This document shows positions 1 through 8,738 of a DNA stretch of 64,000 nt, in pieces; the stretch's first letter is position 1, and each line of letters begins with the position of its first letter. The notes beneath the pieces are model-generated. The model worked only from the letters and a program-made list of their open reading frames with translations. It was not told the DNA's origin and ran no database searches. Made by a program: the position numbers and the translations under genes. Source of the stretch: Anaerolineaceae bacterium (GTDB lineage Bacteria > Chloroflexota > Anaerolineae > Anaerolineales > Anaerolineaceae); the NCBI GenBank assembly GCA_003524305.1, contig DQHW01000024.1:70540-134539 (forward strand), given 5' to 3'.

Positions 1-91
1 ACATGTAAATAGGTAGACACTTATCTAATATATTTTCAATTATCGAATCCAATCAAGAAATACAAAAAAATCCTATGATGCTATTTGTGTA

Positions 92-130
92 TTATAACTT
101 CTGATTATTTAAACTAATCAGAAGTTATAA
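92..130. repeat. Perfect AT-rich inverted repeat
   Basis: A 16-base arm starting TTATAACTTC at 92-107 is matched exactly by its reverse complement at 115-130 around a 7-base loop. It could be a transcription terminator for a gene left of the window or an operator in front of the gene at 246. There is no long T-run after it on the plus strand, so a terminator role is uncertain. The rest of 1-245 shows no gene. Confidence 0.6.
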
Positions 131-245
131 TTAATTGCACTATATTAGTTAAATAAACCGATAATTAGTTATCGTTTATAATAATTCGGAGTTATCGTCC
201 ACATACTTTCAACGAAATCGGGTTTGGGAAAGAATATTTTAGTTA

Positions 246-1256
246 ATGTCAATGAATAGACCAGTCTTGCTATTTCTGATCAATAAATCTGATGACAAAT
301 CAAAATCCATCCTTCAGAGTGCTATTGATACTTTTGAGACTAAAATTATCATTCTTGATACTCGAGGTGAACGTGACGAGACTTCTTCAGTTATAGAACT
401 TGAGAAGCACACCAATGCAGTAATACTACACGCAACTAATTCTAAGGCTCCCCTAACCGGATTGGAGTATTATGAAAAAATTTTTAAGAGTTCTTCATCT
501 GGAGTAATCCTCATTGATCTCGATCAAGATTTTAGCGTCGGTGATATACAGATCATTATTGATGCGATGGATAACATCCCTGACACATTGATCATCGGCG
601 GTAGAGGATTGAACCACCATAATAATAGATCCTCGATTTTTATTCTTTCCCAACTTTCACGGTTGACAGGTGCCAGAGTAGAAGACTTCAATTCCGGTCT
701 GCGTGGTTTGCCTGGATATTTTATCTCAGAGATTCTTAACCAAAAAAGCAAAAATATTAATATTTGGCTTGAGATGTATATTTATGCTGCAAAAATGAAT
801 ACTCAAATTATTGAAGTGCCTATTCACTCGCGGAATAATTCAAAATCCCCTTTCCTAGTCAATTTCCTTCTTAATTCTTCAAAATTATTGTACATATTTT
901 TGAGATTTTCATTTCTTTCAATAATGACTGCAGGTATTGATTATGCGATTTTTTCAATATTATTCTTGTTTTCAAATTCAATACTACTAAGCATCATAAT
1001 TGCACGAATTGCAGCTGGAAGCTTTCAATTTTTTATGGGCAAGAAATGGGTGTTTAAGTCCAGAAATAAATTATTTATTGAGTTGATTAAATATGTCCTT
1101 TTGGTTGGAATATTGATGCTCGTCTCATATACTTTCATAGAAATAATGGTGACCAATTTTGGATTGAATGCAATCATTTCCAAAATGATTGCTGAATTGT
1201 CACTATTTATCATAAGTTTTATGCTTCAGAAAAAATTCGTTTTTAGCCGTTCATAA
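246..1256 (+). CDS. GT-A-like domain fused to GtrA-type flippase domain
   Basis: The N-terminal part (residues about 1-200) resembles a GT2/dolichol-phosphate-mannose-synthase fold: it has a D-L-D-Q-D metal-binding-like motif at residues 91-95 and an E-D-F-N-S-G-L-R-G stretch near 146-154, where GT2 enzymes carry their D-x-x-S-G-F-R motif. The usual N-terminal Y-N-E nucleotide motif is missing, so catalysis is doubtful. Residues about 218-335 form four membrane segments with the GtrA pattern, including GKKWVF and the terminal QKKFVF. GtrA proteins are thought to move polyprenyl-phosphate-linked sugars across the membrane. The fusion suggests a protein that binds or makes a lipid-linked sugar and flips it. 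A GT2 of the same family follows about 200 bases downstream. Confidence 0.8.
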   Translation: MSMNRPVLLFLINKSDDKSKSILQSAIDTFETKIIILDTRGERDETSSVIELEKHTNAVILHATNSKAPLTGLEYYEKIFKSSSSGVILIDLDQDFSVGDIQIIIDAMDNIPDTLIIGGRGLNHHNNRSSIFILSQLSRLTGARVEDFNSGLRGLPGYFISEILNQKSKNINIWLEMYIYAAKMNTQIIEVPIHSRNNSKSPFLVNFLLNSSKLLYIFLRFSFLSIMTAGIDYAIFSILFLFSNSILLSIIIARIAAGSFQFFMGKKWVFKSRNKLFIELIKYVLLVGILMLVSYTFIEIMVTNFGLNAIISKMIAELSLFIISFMLQKKFVFSRS

Positions 1257-1455
1257 CCTAATCAAAGCCCTCATAACTTTTTAATTGTAGAACAGAATGA
1301 ATATTAAAACGATATAATAAGATTCTGTTTTCTATATTTGTAAATGTAAAAGATATAATTATTCGCTTATTATTAAGATAAAAACCATTTTCAAATAACT
1401 TTGATGACAGATAAGATCTTTTTTGCTTTAATTGTCTTATTTTTAAATACTAGGA

Positions 1456-2208
1456 ATGATAAATATAATATTTATGAAAATTTCAGTGATTATCCCCTGC
1501 TACAATGAAAAAAATACCATAATGAAAATCGTTAACGCGGTGATTGACTCTTGTAATTATGAAAAAGAAATTATCATTGTAGATGATTGTTCTAATGATG
1601 GAACGCAAGAAATTTTACGGAATGAAATTACAAACACTGTAGATCGAATTATTTATCATGAGAAGAATCAGGGAAAAGGCGCCGCCTTACGCACAGGCAT
1701 CAGTCAGGCTACTGGCGACATTATAATTATTCAAGACGCTGATCTTGAATATGATCCCCAGGAATACCCTATCCTGATCAATCCAATCCTCGAGAGCAAG
1801 GCGGATGTCGTTTTCGGCTCCAGATTCATGGGTGGCAGACCGCATCGCGTTTTATATTATTGGCACAGTCTAGGGAACAAGTTTCTAACATTGGTTTCAA
1901 ATATGTTCACCAATCTTAACTTGACTGACATGGAGACTTGTTACAAGGTATTCAGAAAAGAGATTATTCAATCTATCACCATTGAAGAAAATCGATTTGG
2001 GTTTGAACCGGAAATTACTGCAAAAATCGCAAAAATAAATTGCCGAATTTTTGAAGTCGGGATTTCATATAATGGTAGAAAATATGAAGACGGCAAGAAG
2101 ATTGGATGGAAAGATGGCGTTAGAACTCTTTATTGTATTTTGAAATACAATTTGTTTCGATCAAGTGCAATAGACTCCCTTAATGCGAAAAATCAAGATC
2201 ATGGCTAA
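1456..2208 (+). CDS. Family 2 glycosyltransferase (DPM/DPG synthase-like)
   Basis: This 250-residue soluble enzyme has the GT2 signature: [14 protein letters not shown] at the N-terminus, V-D-D-C-S, and Q-D-A-D around residue 96. The segment [12 protein letters not shown] and the lack of C-terminal membrane helices match polyprenyl-phosphate mannose/glucose synthases, which move a sugar from GDP- or UDP-sugar to a lipid phosphate. Such lipid-linked sugars are donors for GT-C membrane glycosyltransferases, and several GT-C candidates are nearby. The start could be the in-frame ATG at 1474, directly before KISVIIP; neither start has a strong ribosome site. The stop overlaps the start of the next gene, so the genes are probably co-transcribed. 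Confidence 0.88.
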   Translation: MINIIFMKISVIIPCYNEKNTIMKIVNAVIDSCNYEKEIIIVDDCSNDGTQEILRNEITNTVDRIIYHEKNQGKGAALRTGISQATGDIIIIQDADLEYDPQEYPILINPILESKADVVFGSRFMGGRPHRVLYYWHSLGNKFLTLVSNMFTNLNLTDMETCYKVFRKEIIQSITIEENRFGFEPEITAKIAKINCRIFEVGISYNGRKYEDGKKIGWKDGVRTLYCILKYNLFRSSAIDSLNAKNQDHG

Positions 2209-2776
2209 CCCCCTTAAAAAATTGTTTGTAGAAAACCAAAATAGTATCAACTTGATATTAAATTTTCTTCTAGTTGGCGTTATTGCCTTTTTATCCTGGC
2301 AACTGGAAAATAGAGTGTTTTCCATATTCATAATAACCTTCTTTTTTGTAGCCATGTTTTTTAGACGAAAGCACTATTTTATCCTGATCAGGATGTTAAT
2401 AATCCTTTTTGTCTTTTTTAATACTCTGACTCTTGATGCGTTTATATTACTTAAAAAATCTGATCTACCTTCAATTCAACATCCCAAAGCTGAGTTAATT
2501 AATCTCTTTACACCGCATTCAGGACAAGGAGTTTTACCTCCTCAAGTTATAACTATGATCTCAATTCTAAATGAGAATGGTGTTGAAAGCTATAAATTAT
2601 CAGAAAAATATACAGCGGATGTGGTTATATATCAGCGAATCGTAGAAGGCGCATGGCCAATTAGACCAGACAACAATTCGTCTTTTACGTTAATCGCAAC
2701 TGACGAAATGGATAATTACAAAGATTGTTTGACAATTGATAAAAAAGAGGATGTAATTCTTGTTAACTGCAGTTAA
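2201..2776 (+). CDS. Small membrane protein, unknown function
   Basis: The protein has three predicted membrane helices in its first 80 residues and a roughly 100-residue hydrophilic C-terminal part. No family is recognised. The ATG at 2201 overlaps the stop of the preceding glycosyltransferase by 8 bases; an earlier ATG at 2183 is also possible. Its 3' end overlaps the following GT-C-like gene by 17 bases. The layout (helices then an external domain) and this translational coupling suggest that it works with the downstream membrane protein, perhaps as a subunit or as its split soluble domain. That is inference from position only. Confidence 0.65.
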   Translation: MANPLKKLFVENQNSINLILNFLLVGVIAFLSWQLENRVFSIFIITFFFVAMFFRRKHYFILIRMLIILFVFFNTLTLDAFILLKKSDLPSIQHPKAELINLFTPHSGQGVLPPQVITMISILNENGVESYKLSEKYTADVVIYQRIVEGAWPIRPDNNSSFTLIATDEMDNYKDCLTIDKKEDVILVNCS

Positions 2777-4163
2777 TTCCATCAAATTATTATTGCTCAT
2801 CGCCCTGGGCCTAATTTACTTTATTGGCTTAGGTTGGTTGGTTATTGGTCCATTGTTACATGGCAGTTTAGTCAATCGCAAGAATACTGAATCTCGTTTT
2901 CTTGAACTATCAATAATCTTTATAAGTGGATTGATCATTAATTACGGAATTGTTTTACTTGTTCATTCTTTGAAGATAAGCTTTGTCATTGGCTGTATTC
3001 TTGCAATTATTGGTTCAGGTTTTTATATTGCCATGGTATTTAAATCGATTAAACAAAACCCATTTACACACAATTCAGTAATACAAATGTTTGGAACTAT
3101 CTTGGTTTGTGGACTCTTCTTGGGTCCAATCCTGTTTACGCCTTTGATGGAATGGGATGCCCGTTCGATCTGGTTTTTCCATGGAAAAATGATTTTCAAT
3201 GCAGGTTCTTTTAGTCAATTAACTGGATGGCAGAATCCGGCTGTGATTGATTTTTCACATGCTGACTATCCGAACCTTTTACCTACAATGGCAGCACAAA
3301 TAGCTTACCTGGCAGGTTATTGGAATGAATATCTGCCAAAGCTTTCTTTATTCTTCTTGTTAGTGCCAGCAGTAAATTTATTGTTTACTTTTTCAAAACG
3401 CACATTTAGTTTCTTATTTTTGATCATTTTAGTGCTTTTTAGTTATTCACCTAAACTTTGGGATGGTCATATGGATGGCTATCTTGCTTTATTTTTTGCC
3501 ATATCCATGCTTCTGCTTGGAAGATATATCAAGTTTTCCAAAACGCTCGATCTACTCTCCAGCGTCCTTTGTTTACTGATACTAATTTATTTCAAAAATG
3601 AAGGGAATTTGGCGTTATTAGCTGGAGCCTGTGCTATTTTATTAACTCTTCTCTTAAAGAAGAACAAAATTTCATTTCGAATGATTATTAAAGAGTATTG
3701 GAAATATTTTCCTTTTATAATCCTGTTATTAATCCCATTCGGATTATGGAGTTTTTACAAACTCCGATGGGGGTTGTCGAATGATTTAGGCTTAGGAACG
3801 AATCAATCTCTTGATCAACTTGCGATTCGGATTAACGATGGATCTTACAAAATAATCTTGGAAAGAGTTTACGGTCAATTACAAAACTGCTTAATGCTTT
3901 TGGCATTTTTATTAGTAGCTTCTCTTGTTTTCTTGAAAAAGATTCAAAAAGAATTTCTTCCGGCTATTATTGCATCTGGTTTATATTGTCTGGGTATGAT
4001 ATTTGTTTATTTGGTAACGCCATTAAATCTAGTAACTCATTTAAATGATTCAGTCAGTCGAACCATGCTTTCTGTAATTGCATGTATATATATTGCCTGC
4101 TATTATCTGGTAAGTTCCCTGGAAAAAAATGGCGACGGTCAACTGGCATCTGAAAAAGAATAA
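2760..4163 (+). CDS. Multi-pass membrane protein, probable GT-C glycosyltransferase
   Basis: About eleven hydrophobic segments cover most of the 467 residues. The first large loop has LMEWDARSIWFFHGKMIF, an acidic-plus-aromatic loop motif resembling the W-D-(S/A) loop of the other membrane enzymes in this window and of GT39/ArnT-like GT-C enzymes, in which an Asp in the first external loop is catalytic. The likely role is transfer of a sugar from a polyprenyl-phosphate donor on the outer face of the membrane. Translation seems to start at a TTG inside the end of the previous gene (17-base overlap). Donor and acceptor cannot be read from the sequence. Confidence 0.72.
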   Translation: MLTAVNSIKLLLLIALGLIYFIGLGWLVIGPLLHGSLVNRKNTESRFLELSIIFISGLIINYGIVLLVHSLKISFVIGCILAIIGSGFYIAMVFKSIKQNPFTHNSVIQMFGTILVCGLFLGPILFTPLMEWDARSIWFFHGKMIFNAGSFSQLTGWQNPAVIDFSHADYPNLLPTMAAQIAYLAGYWNEYLPKLSLFFLLVPAVNLLFTFSKRTFSFLFLIILVLFSYSPKLWDGHMDGYLALFFAISMLLLGRYIKFSKTLDLLSSVLCLLILIYFKNEGNLALLAGACAILLTLLLKKNKISFRMIIKEYWKYFPFIILLLIPFGLWSFYKLRWGLSNDLGLGTNQSLDQLAIRINDGSYKIILERVYGQLQNCLMLLAFLLVASLVFLKKIQKEFLPAIIASGLYCLGMIFVYLVTPLNLVTHLNDSVSRTMLSVIACIYIACYYLVSSLEKNGDGQLASEKE

Positions 4164-4182
4164 ACTTAAATTTCTCTAGAGC

Positions 4183-5256
4183 TTGAAAAATTGGTTTACT
4201 ATTATGTTTGTTGGCGGCGAATTTTATGAAGACTTAGCCTGGGTAACTGACACTCCCGCTCCACCCGTTGTAGATGCCTTGTTCCTCAATGGCGGACGGG
4301 CTTGCCTAAATGTCATTGCAAAGTACTTACATGCGAAAAATATTAATCAAATTCTACTGCCTTCATACCTCTGCCCTTCCATCCTTGATGTATTGGACCA
4401 GCACGCAATAAGTTATTCCTTTTACACGATAAAAGAGGATTTGTCGATCGACCTGGATGATTTACTTGAAAAATCTAAAAATCACCAGGTCCTCTATTTC
4501 ATTAATTACTTTGGTTTTCACCACTCGTTTGAAGCACTCAAAATTTTAAATCAACTTCAAGCGGCCGGGATGCTCCTAATTGAAGATAATGCGCAGGCAG
4601 GATTCACTACATCTTCTATCGGGGATTTTTGTTTTAATAGTTTACGTAAAGTTTGTGCAGTAGATGGTGGATATTTGGCTACGCGCAATTTGAATTTGGA
4701 TTATTTACTACCTGTTTTTGATCATCCCAATAATCGGCTGCCTATCATCCGTAATTACCGAAGCCTGTTGCGTACGTATCTCTTTGAAGGCCGCGGCAAA
4801 CTTGAAGACCTTGATCAACTTTTTTACCTGGCGGAACAGTTCTATGAACAAGACGGCGTGATTCTCGGCGATGCGGATGAACAAAAAATGATCGAAAGAC
4901 TTGATTGGCAAGCCATCAAAGCCATTCGCCGGAACAATTATGCATATTTACTTGGCCAGATTGTCGACCTTCCAAGACTAAATCCCATCTTCCCCACCCT
5001 CCAGGCTGAAATCATGCCAATGGGTCTGCCAGTTTATATATCAGGAATTTCTAGAGACCTGTTGACCGCCCAATTAGCAGAAGAAAGTATCAGTTTGACC
5101 GTGCATTGGGATGCCCTGCTCTCGGATCCGCGCACCAAAAGTAACCCCAAAGTTACCTCAATAGCTGAAAAAATCCTAACCCTGCCCGTGGATCAATATA
5201 CCAATAAAAGTCAATTGGATTACCTGGTAAATAATCTTCGAAAAGCCACTTATTAA
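4183..5256 (+). CDS. DegT/DnrJ/EryC1-type PLP-dependent enzyme
   Basis: The protein has the fold markers of sugar aminotransferases of the DegT family: NGGRACLNVIAKYL near residue 36, LPSYLCPS near 59, the E-D-N-A-Q motif at 134-138 where the Asp contacts the PLP ring nitrogen, and NSLRKVCAVDGGYLAT at 152-167, in which K156 is in the position of the Schiff-base lysine. Members make amino-deoxy sugars for surface glycans. The sequence departs from classical members (no S-F-x-x-x-K), so the substrate is unclear. The start is either TTG 4183 or ATG 4204. It ends the first glycan segment; the next gene has its own promoter. Confidence 0.72.
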   Translation: MKNWFTIMFVGGEFYEDLAWVTDTPAPPVVDALFLNGGRACLNVIAKYLHAKNINQILLPSYLCPSILDVLDQHAISYSFYTIKEDLSIDLDDLLEKSKNHQVLYFINYFGFHHSFEALKILNQLQAAGMLLIEDNAQAGFTTSSIGDFCFNSLRKVCAVDGGYLATRNLNLDYLLPVFDHPNNRLPIIRNYRSLLRTYLFEGRGKLEDLDQLFYLAEQFYEQDGVILGDADEQKMIERLDWQAIKAIRRNNYAYLLGQIVDLPRLNPIFPTLQAEIMPMGLPVYISGISRDLLTAQLAEESISLTVHWDALLSDPRTKSNPKVTSIAEKILTLPVDQYTNKSQLDYLVNNLRKATY

Positions 5257-5274
5257 GGTGCATAATGCAACTAT

Positions 5275-5303
5275 TTGACGCATCCCAAATTCGGGTCTAA
5301 AAT
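5275..5303 (+). promoter_or_regulatory. Sigma-70-type promoter for the MFS gene
   Basis: TTGACG at 5275-5280 and TAAAAT at 5298-5303 are separated by 17 bases, an ideal spacing. The predicted transcript would begin near 5310 and place the GAGGAG ribosome site (5335-5340) and ATG 5347 correctly downstream. Confidence 0.6.
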
Positions 5304-5346
5304 AAGTCATCTCATAACACCCCATAACCTTACTGAGGAGCGTTTC

Positions 5347-6663
5347 ATGGACGTAACCGAAGCCAAAGACATAAAGCCCAAGATGAACCGGGGGGCTAAA
5401 ACAACTGTGGTTGTATTTTTCATATTCATGCTGCTGCACCAAACCGATAAACTCCTAATTGGCCCCCTGCAAACCCCAATCATGGACACCTTTAAAATGA
5501 GCTATACCCAATGGGGTTTGATCAATTCTGGCGCTCTTATTGTCGGAACGCTCTTTTATCCACTTTGGGGATGGTTGAGTGACAAATACAACCGCGGCAA
5601 ACTATTGGCCATTGCCTCATTTATCTGGGGATCCACAACCTGGTTGAGCGCCCTGGCCCCAAATTTCAAAACCTTTTTGGTGACCCGTTCGTCTACTGGT
5701 ATTGATGATTCAAGTTACCCTGGAATGTACAGCTTAATCTCGGACCTCTATTCTCCAAAAGTCCGCGGTAAGGTTTATGGTATTTTGCAGTTAACCCAAC
5801 CCATCGGCTATCTCATCGGCATGGTTGTCGCTTTAATGCTCACCGATGCTCTGGGAGGATGGAAAAATATCTTTATTATCACCGGTTCTCTTGGCATCGT
5901 GCTGGCTGTGGTGATCTACTTCACCGTCAAGGATGTTCCCCGCGGCAGCAGTGAAACCGAGTTACAGGGCGTTGAAGTTCAACAACACAAATTCAACTGG
6001 AAATCTCTTAGCCAAATCTTCAAAAAGAAAAGTTTGTGGATGGTTTATGCCCAGGGATTTGCGGGTGTCTTTCCATGGAATGTCATAACCTATTATATTT
6101 TTGGGTACCTGGGAACTGAACGCGGTTATGACGAAACAACCACCTTAATGATCATGGCCCCCGCAATTCTTCTAATGGCTGCTGGCTACCCTGCAGGCGG
6201 ATGGCTCGGAGATAAGATTTTCAAGAAAAATAAAGGCGGCCGTTTAATCGCAAGTGAAATTGGTGTCGTGCTTGGAATGGTCGGTTTATTCCTGGCAATG
6301 AATACCCCCAACGAACAGGTTTTGGTTTTTGGCATTTTACTTTGCCTGACAGCCTTTTTCATGCCTTTCGCATCGCCAAATATCATTTCTACCATGTATG
6401 ATGTCACCCTACCAGAGGTCCGCTCCTCAGCCCAATCTGTTGAGAGTTTGATCGAAACCGCAGGCGCCTGGACAGCTCCCATCCTCGCCGGTGTTCTGGC
6501 TGATGCCACCTCAGTGGGATTTTCAATCAAACTGATCTGCACGGCTGCCTGGTCGTTATGCGTGATCTTCTTATTGATCGCAATATTTTATATTCCCAAG
6601 GATATCAATGCCCTGCATAAGGAGCTTGAAGCACGCGCTTTGGAAGATTCAAAAGCAATATAA
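5347..6663 (+). CDS. MFS transporter (anion:cation symporter-like)
   Basis: The protein has twelve hydrophobic segments and the MFS loop motif WGWLSDKYNRGKLL between helices 2 and 3. The overall pattern resembles the anion:cation symporter branch (sugar acids, glycerol-3-phosphate), but the substrate cannot be fixed. I start it at ATG 5347 because GAGGAG lies six bases upstream and a good promoter lies just before; the longer reading from TTG 5275 would run through that promoter. A strong terminator follows at 6684-6716, so the gene is a separate transcription unit next to the LacI-controlled operon. Its codon use is more GC-rich than the glycan genes on either side. Confidence 0.85.
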   Translation: MDVTEAKDIKPKMNRGAKTTVVVFFIFMLLHQTDKLLIGPLQTPIMDTFKMSYTQWGLINSGALIVGTLFYPLWGWLSDKYNRGKLLAIASFIWGSTTWLSALAPNFKTFLVTRSSTGIDDSSYPGMYSLISDLYSPKVRGKVYGILQLTQPIGYLIGMVVALMLTDALGGWKNIFIITGSLGIVLAVVIYFTVKDVPRGSSETELQGVEVQQHKFNWKSLSQIFKKKSLWMVYAQGFAGVFPWNVITYYIFGYLGTERGYDETTTLMIMAPAILLMAAGYPAGGWLGDKIFKKNKGGRLIASEIGVVLGMVGLFLAMNTPNEQVLVFGILLCLTAFFMPFASPNIISTMYDVTLPEVRSSAQSVESLIETAGAWTAPILAGVLADATSVGFSIKLICTAAWSLCVIFLLIAIFYIPKDINALHKELEARALEDSKAI

Positions 6664-6683
6664 ATAATTGTTTCTGAAAAAAT

Positions 6684-6716
6684 AAGACTGTTCTTTCATT
6701 AGGACAGTCTTTTTTG
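6684..6716 (+). terminator. Rho-independent terminator after MFS gene
   Basis: AAGACTGT (6684-6691) pairs with ACAGTCTT (6704-6711) around a 12-base loop and runs into TTTTTT. Confidence 0.85.
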
Positions 6717-6720
6717 TCTA

Positions 6721-6748
6721 TTGACTAAGCATATTTTTGCAGTATGAT
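6721..6748 (+). promoter_or_regulatory. Promoter of the LacI-family operon
   Basis: TTGACT (6721-6726) and TATGAT (6743-6748) are spaced by 16 bases. The expected start point falls inside the palindromic operator just downstream, and the ATG at 6770 would leave a leader of only about 15 bases. Confidence 0.6.
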
Positions 6749-6750
6749 TA

Positions 6751-6764
6751 TGTAAGCGCTTACA
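6751..6764. promoter_or_regulatory. LacI-family operator, perfect palindrome
   Basis: TGTAAGCGCTTACA is a perfect 14-base palindrome with the central CG typical of LacI/GalR-family operators, and also fits the cre consensus. It sits between the -10 box and the LacI-type gene, so it should mediate autorepression and control the downstream deacetylase and symporter genes. Confidence 0.75.
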
Positions 6765-6769
6765 TTACT

Positions 6770-7798
6770 ATGAAAAATCAGCCTCCCCTCCCCACAATTA
6801 TGGATGTTGCCCGTATGGCAGGTGTTAGTACTGCGACTGTCAGTCGGGTAATTAACAACTTGCAAAACGTCAGCGAAGGTACTGTGCGGCGAGTTAATGA
6901 TGCCGTTGCCTCGCTGCATTACACACCAAACGCCGCAGCTCAAGATTTGGCCAAAAAGACCACTCACAGCATTGGTCTTTTGGTCCCTGAGATCAGCGGC
7001 ATGTTCATTCAACCTTTACTAAGCGGCATTGAGACGGGCGCCAGCAATTCCGGGTATGATTTAATCGTCCAAACCACACAGAATCCGCTCATCAAAGATA
7101 AACAGAGACGCAAATTGGCCGAACACAATACTGATGGTTTGTTGGTGTTTGCCGGCAGCCTTGATACTGAAGAACTTGCCCGTTTAAGCCGCAAGAACTT
7201 TCCAGTTGTCCTGCTGTTCCAAACCCCTCCCAAGGGGATTAAGCTGCCCTCCGTGGCAATTGAAAACGTCATCGGCACACGCCAGCTCATGGACCACTTG
7301 ATCGAAGTTCATCACCGCCGCCGCATCATTTTTTTACGCGGACCTGAACGGCACGAAGATTCACGACTACGCGAAAAAGGATACTGCGAATCGCTTCAGG
7401 CCCATAATATCTCTCTTGACGCTAATCTTTTCAGTCAGGGTTCCTTTAACCACCGCATGGCTCACCATTCCATGAACCAGATCATCCAGAGTGGCACTTC
7501 GTTTGATGCCGTATTCGCAGGAGATGATGACGCTGCCATGGGTGTACTGCTGGCTTTGCGAGAGGCCGGCTTGCGCGTACCAGAAGACGTATCCGTGGTT
7601 GGATTTGACGATCAGTCCTTCTCCTCTACATTGGTTCCACCACTAACAACCGTCCGCGCAAGCATTCTGGAAGTCGGACAACAAGCAGTCCATATGTTGT
7701 TGAGAGCTATGAATGGCGAAGACGTCAATTCATTTGCAATATTACCTACCGAACTAATCCTGCGGCAATCTTGTGGTTGCCCGTTTTCTTATTCCTGA
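6770..7798 (+). CDS. LacI/GalR-family transcriptional regulator
   Basis: A LacI-type helix-turn-helix is at the N-terminus (TIMDVARMAGVSTATVSRVI), followed by the hinge and a sugar-binding-protein-like effector domain that begins HSIGLLVPEISG and ends with the VSVVGFDDQSFSS region typical of the family. I start it at ATG 6770; an upstream TTG would lie inside the promoter. The gene lies directly under a palindromic operator, so it is probably autoregulated. It is followed closely by a carbohydrate deacetylase and a sugar symporter, which suggests it senses the substrate or product of that pathway. The leader is very short and has no clear ribosome site. Confidence 0.93.
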   Translation: MKNQPPLPTIMDVARMAGVSTATVSRVINNLQNVSEGTVRRVNDAVASLHYTPNAAAQDLAKKTTHSIGLLVPEISGMFIQPLLSGIETGASNSGYDLIVQTTQNPLIKDKQRRKLAEHNTDGLLVFAGSLDTEELARLSRKNFPVVLLFQTPPKGIKLPSVAIENVIGTRQLMDHLIEVHHRRRIIFLRGPERHEDSRLREKGYCESLQAHNISLDANLFSQGSFNHRMAHHSMNQIIQSGTSFDAVFAGDDDAAMGVLLALREAGLRVPEDVSVVGFDDQSFSSTLVPPLTTVRASILEVGQQAVHMLLRAMNGEDVNSFAILPTELILRQSCGCPFSYS

Positions 7799-7828
7799 AC
7801 TTCAACTCACATCTTTAAAGGAGGTTGC

Positions 7829-8719
7829 ATGCAACCAAATCCCGTATTGAAAAAACTTGGTTTAACAAACAAAGACCGTGCCGTCATCATCCATACAGAT
7901 GACATTGGCATGTGCCAGGCAAGTGTTACCGCATACAAAGATTTGATGGAATTTGGAATCATCTCTTCCGGCGCCACAATGGTTCCTTGCCCGTGGTTTC
8001 TTGAAGCCGCCAAACTTTGCCGTGAGCATCCGGAATATGACATGGGGGTGCATCTGACACTCACAAGTGAATGGCAAACTTACCGTTGGGGTCCGGTTTC
8101 GACCCGCGAGGCAAGCTCCGGATTGATTGATGAACAGGGATATTTCTACCGCACAAGTAAGCAGGCACAGGAACATGCCGATGCCGGAGGTGCCCGCATC
8201 GAATTAAAAGCCCAGATTGATCGTGCACTCGCACAGGGAATCAAATCCACGCATATTGACACCCACATGGGAACCCTGGCACACAGCAAATTCATCCCTG
8301 CTTATGTGGAATTCGGCATGACTTACCGCTTACCCATCATGATGTTTCGCATGAATGAATTGGGTTGGCGCATGGCGGGTTTGGATGGACCCACTGCCAA
8401 AGTAGCCGCCAAAATGGTCACCGATGCAGAAAACATTGGGATGCCCTTGCTTGATGGCATGTTCCAGATGAACCTTGAAAAACCTGAAGACCGATTGGAA
8501 CAGGTCAAGCATTCCTTGAAATCATTGAAACCTGGCGTGACTCATTTTATCATTCATCCCTCGGCTGACACGCCAGAACTGCGTTCCATTTGTCGTGATT
8601 GGCCAAGCCGTGTGGCAGATTACCAGACTTTTCAAGATGAACATTTGCACAACTATATTGAAGAAATTGGATTGCATATTATTGGTTATCGCGACCTGCA
8701 AAATTTGATGCCCTCATAA
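7829..8719 (+). CDS. ChbG/HpnK-family (YdjC-like) carbohydrate deacetylase
   Basis: The metal-binding signature of this family is visible: IIHTDDIGMCQA near residue 20 and DMGVHLTLTSEW near 72, with later histidines in STHIDTHMGT and THFIIHPS. ChbG-type enzymes remove N-acetyl groups from amino-sugar oligosaccharides such as chitobiose; HpnK relatives act on hopanoid sugars. Here the neighbours are a LacI regulator and a GPH symporter, which favours sugar catabolism. A strong AAAGGAGG ribosome site precedes ATG 7829. The length of 296 residues is normal. The exact substrate is unknown. Confidence 0.88.
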   Translation: MQPNPVLKKLGLTNKDRAVIIHTDDIGMCQASVTAYKDLMEFGIISSGATMVPCPWFLEAAKLCREHPEYDMGVHLTLTSEWQTYRWGPVSTREASSGLIDEQGYFYRTSKQAQEHADAGGARIELKAQIDRALAQGIKSTHIDTHMGTLAHSKFIPAYVEFGMTYRLPIMMFRMNELGWRMAGLDGPTAKVAAKMVTDAENIGMPLLDGMFQMNLEKPEDRLEQVKHSLKSLKPGVTHFIIHPSADTPELRSICRDWPSRVADYQTFQDEHLHNYIEEIGLHIIGYRDLQNLMPS

Positions 8720-8738
8720 TTCGTCCAAGGAGATAATA

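Noticed and set aside
4708..4911. Minus-strand reading inside the DegT-type gene
   Set aside because: It lies wholly within a strongly supported gene and has no family features.
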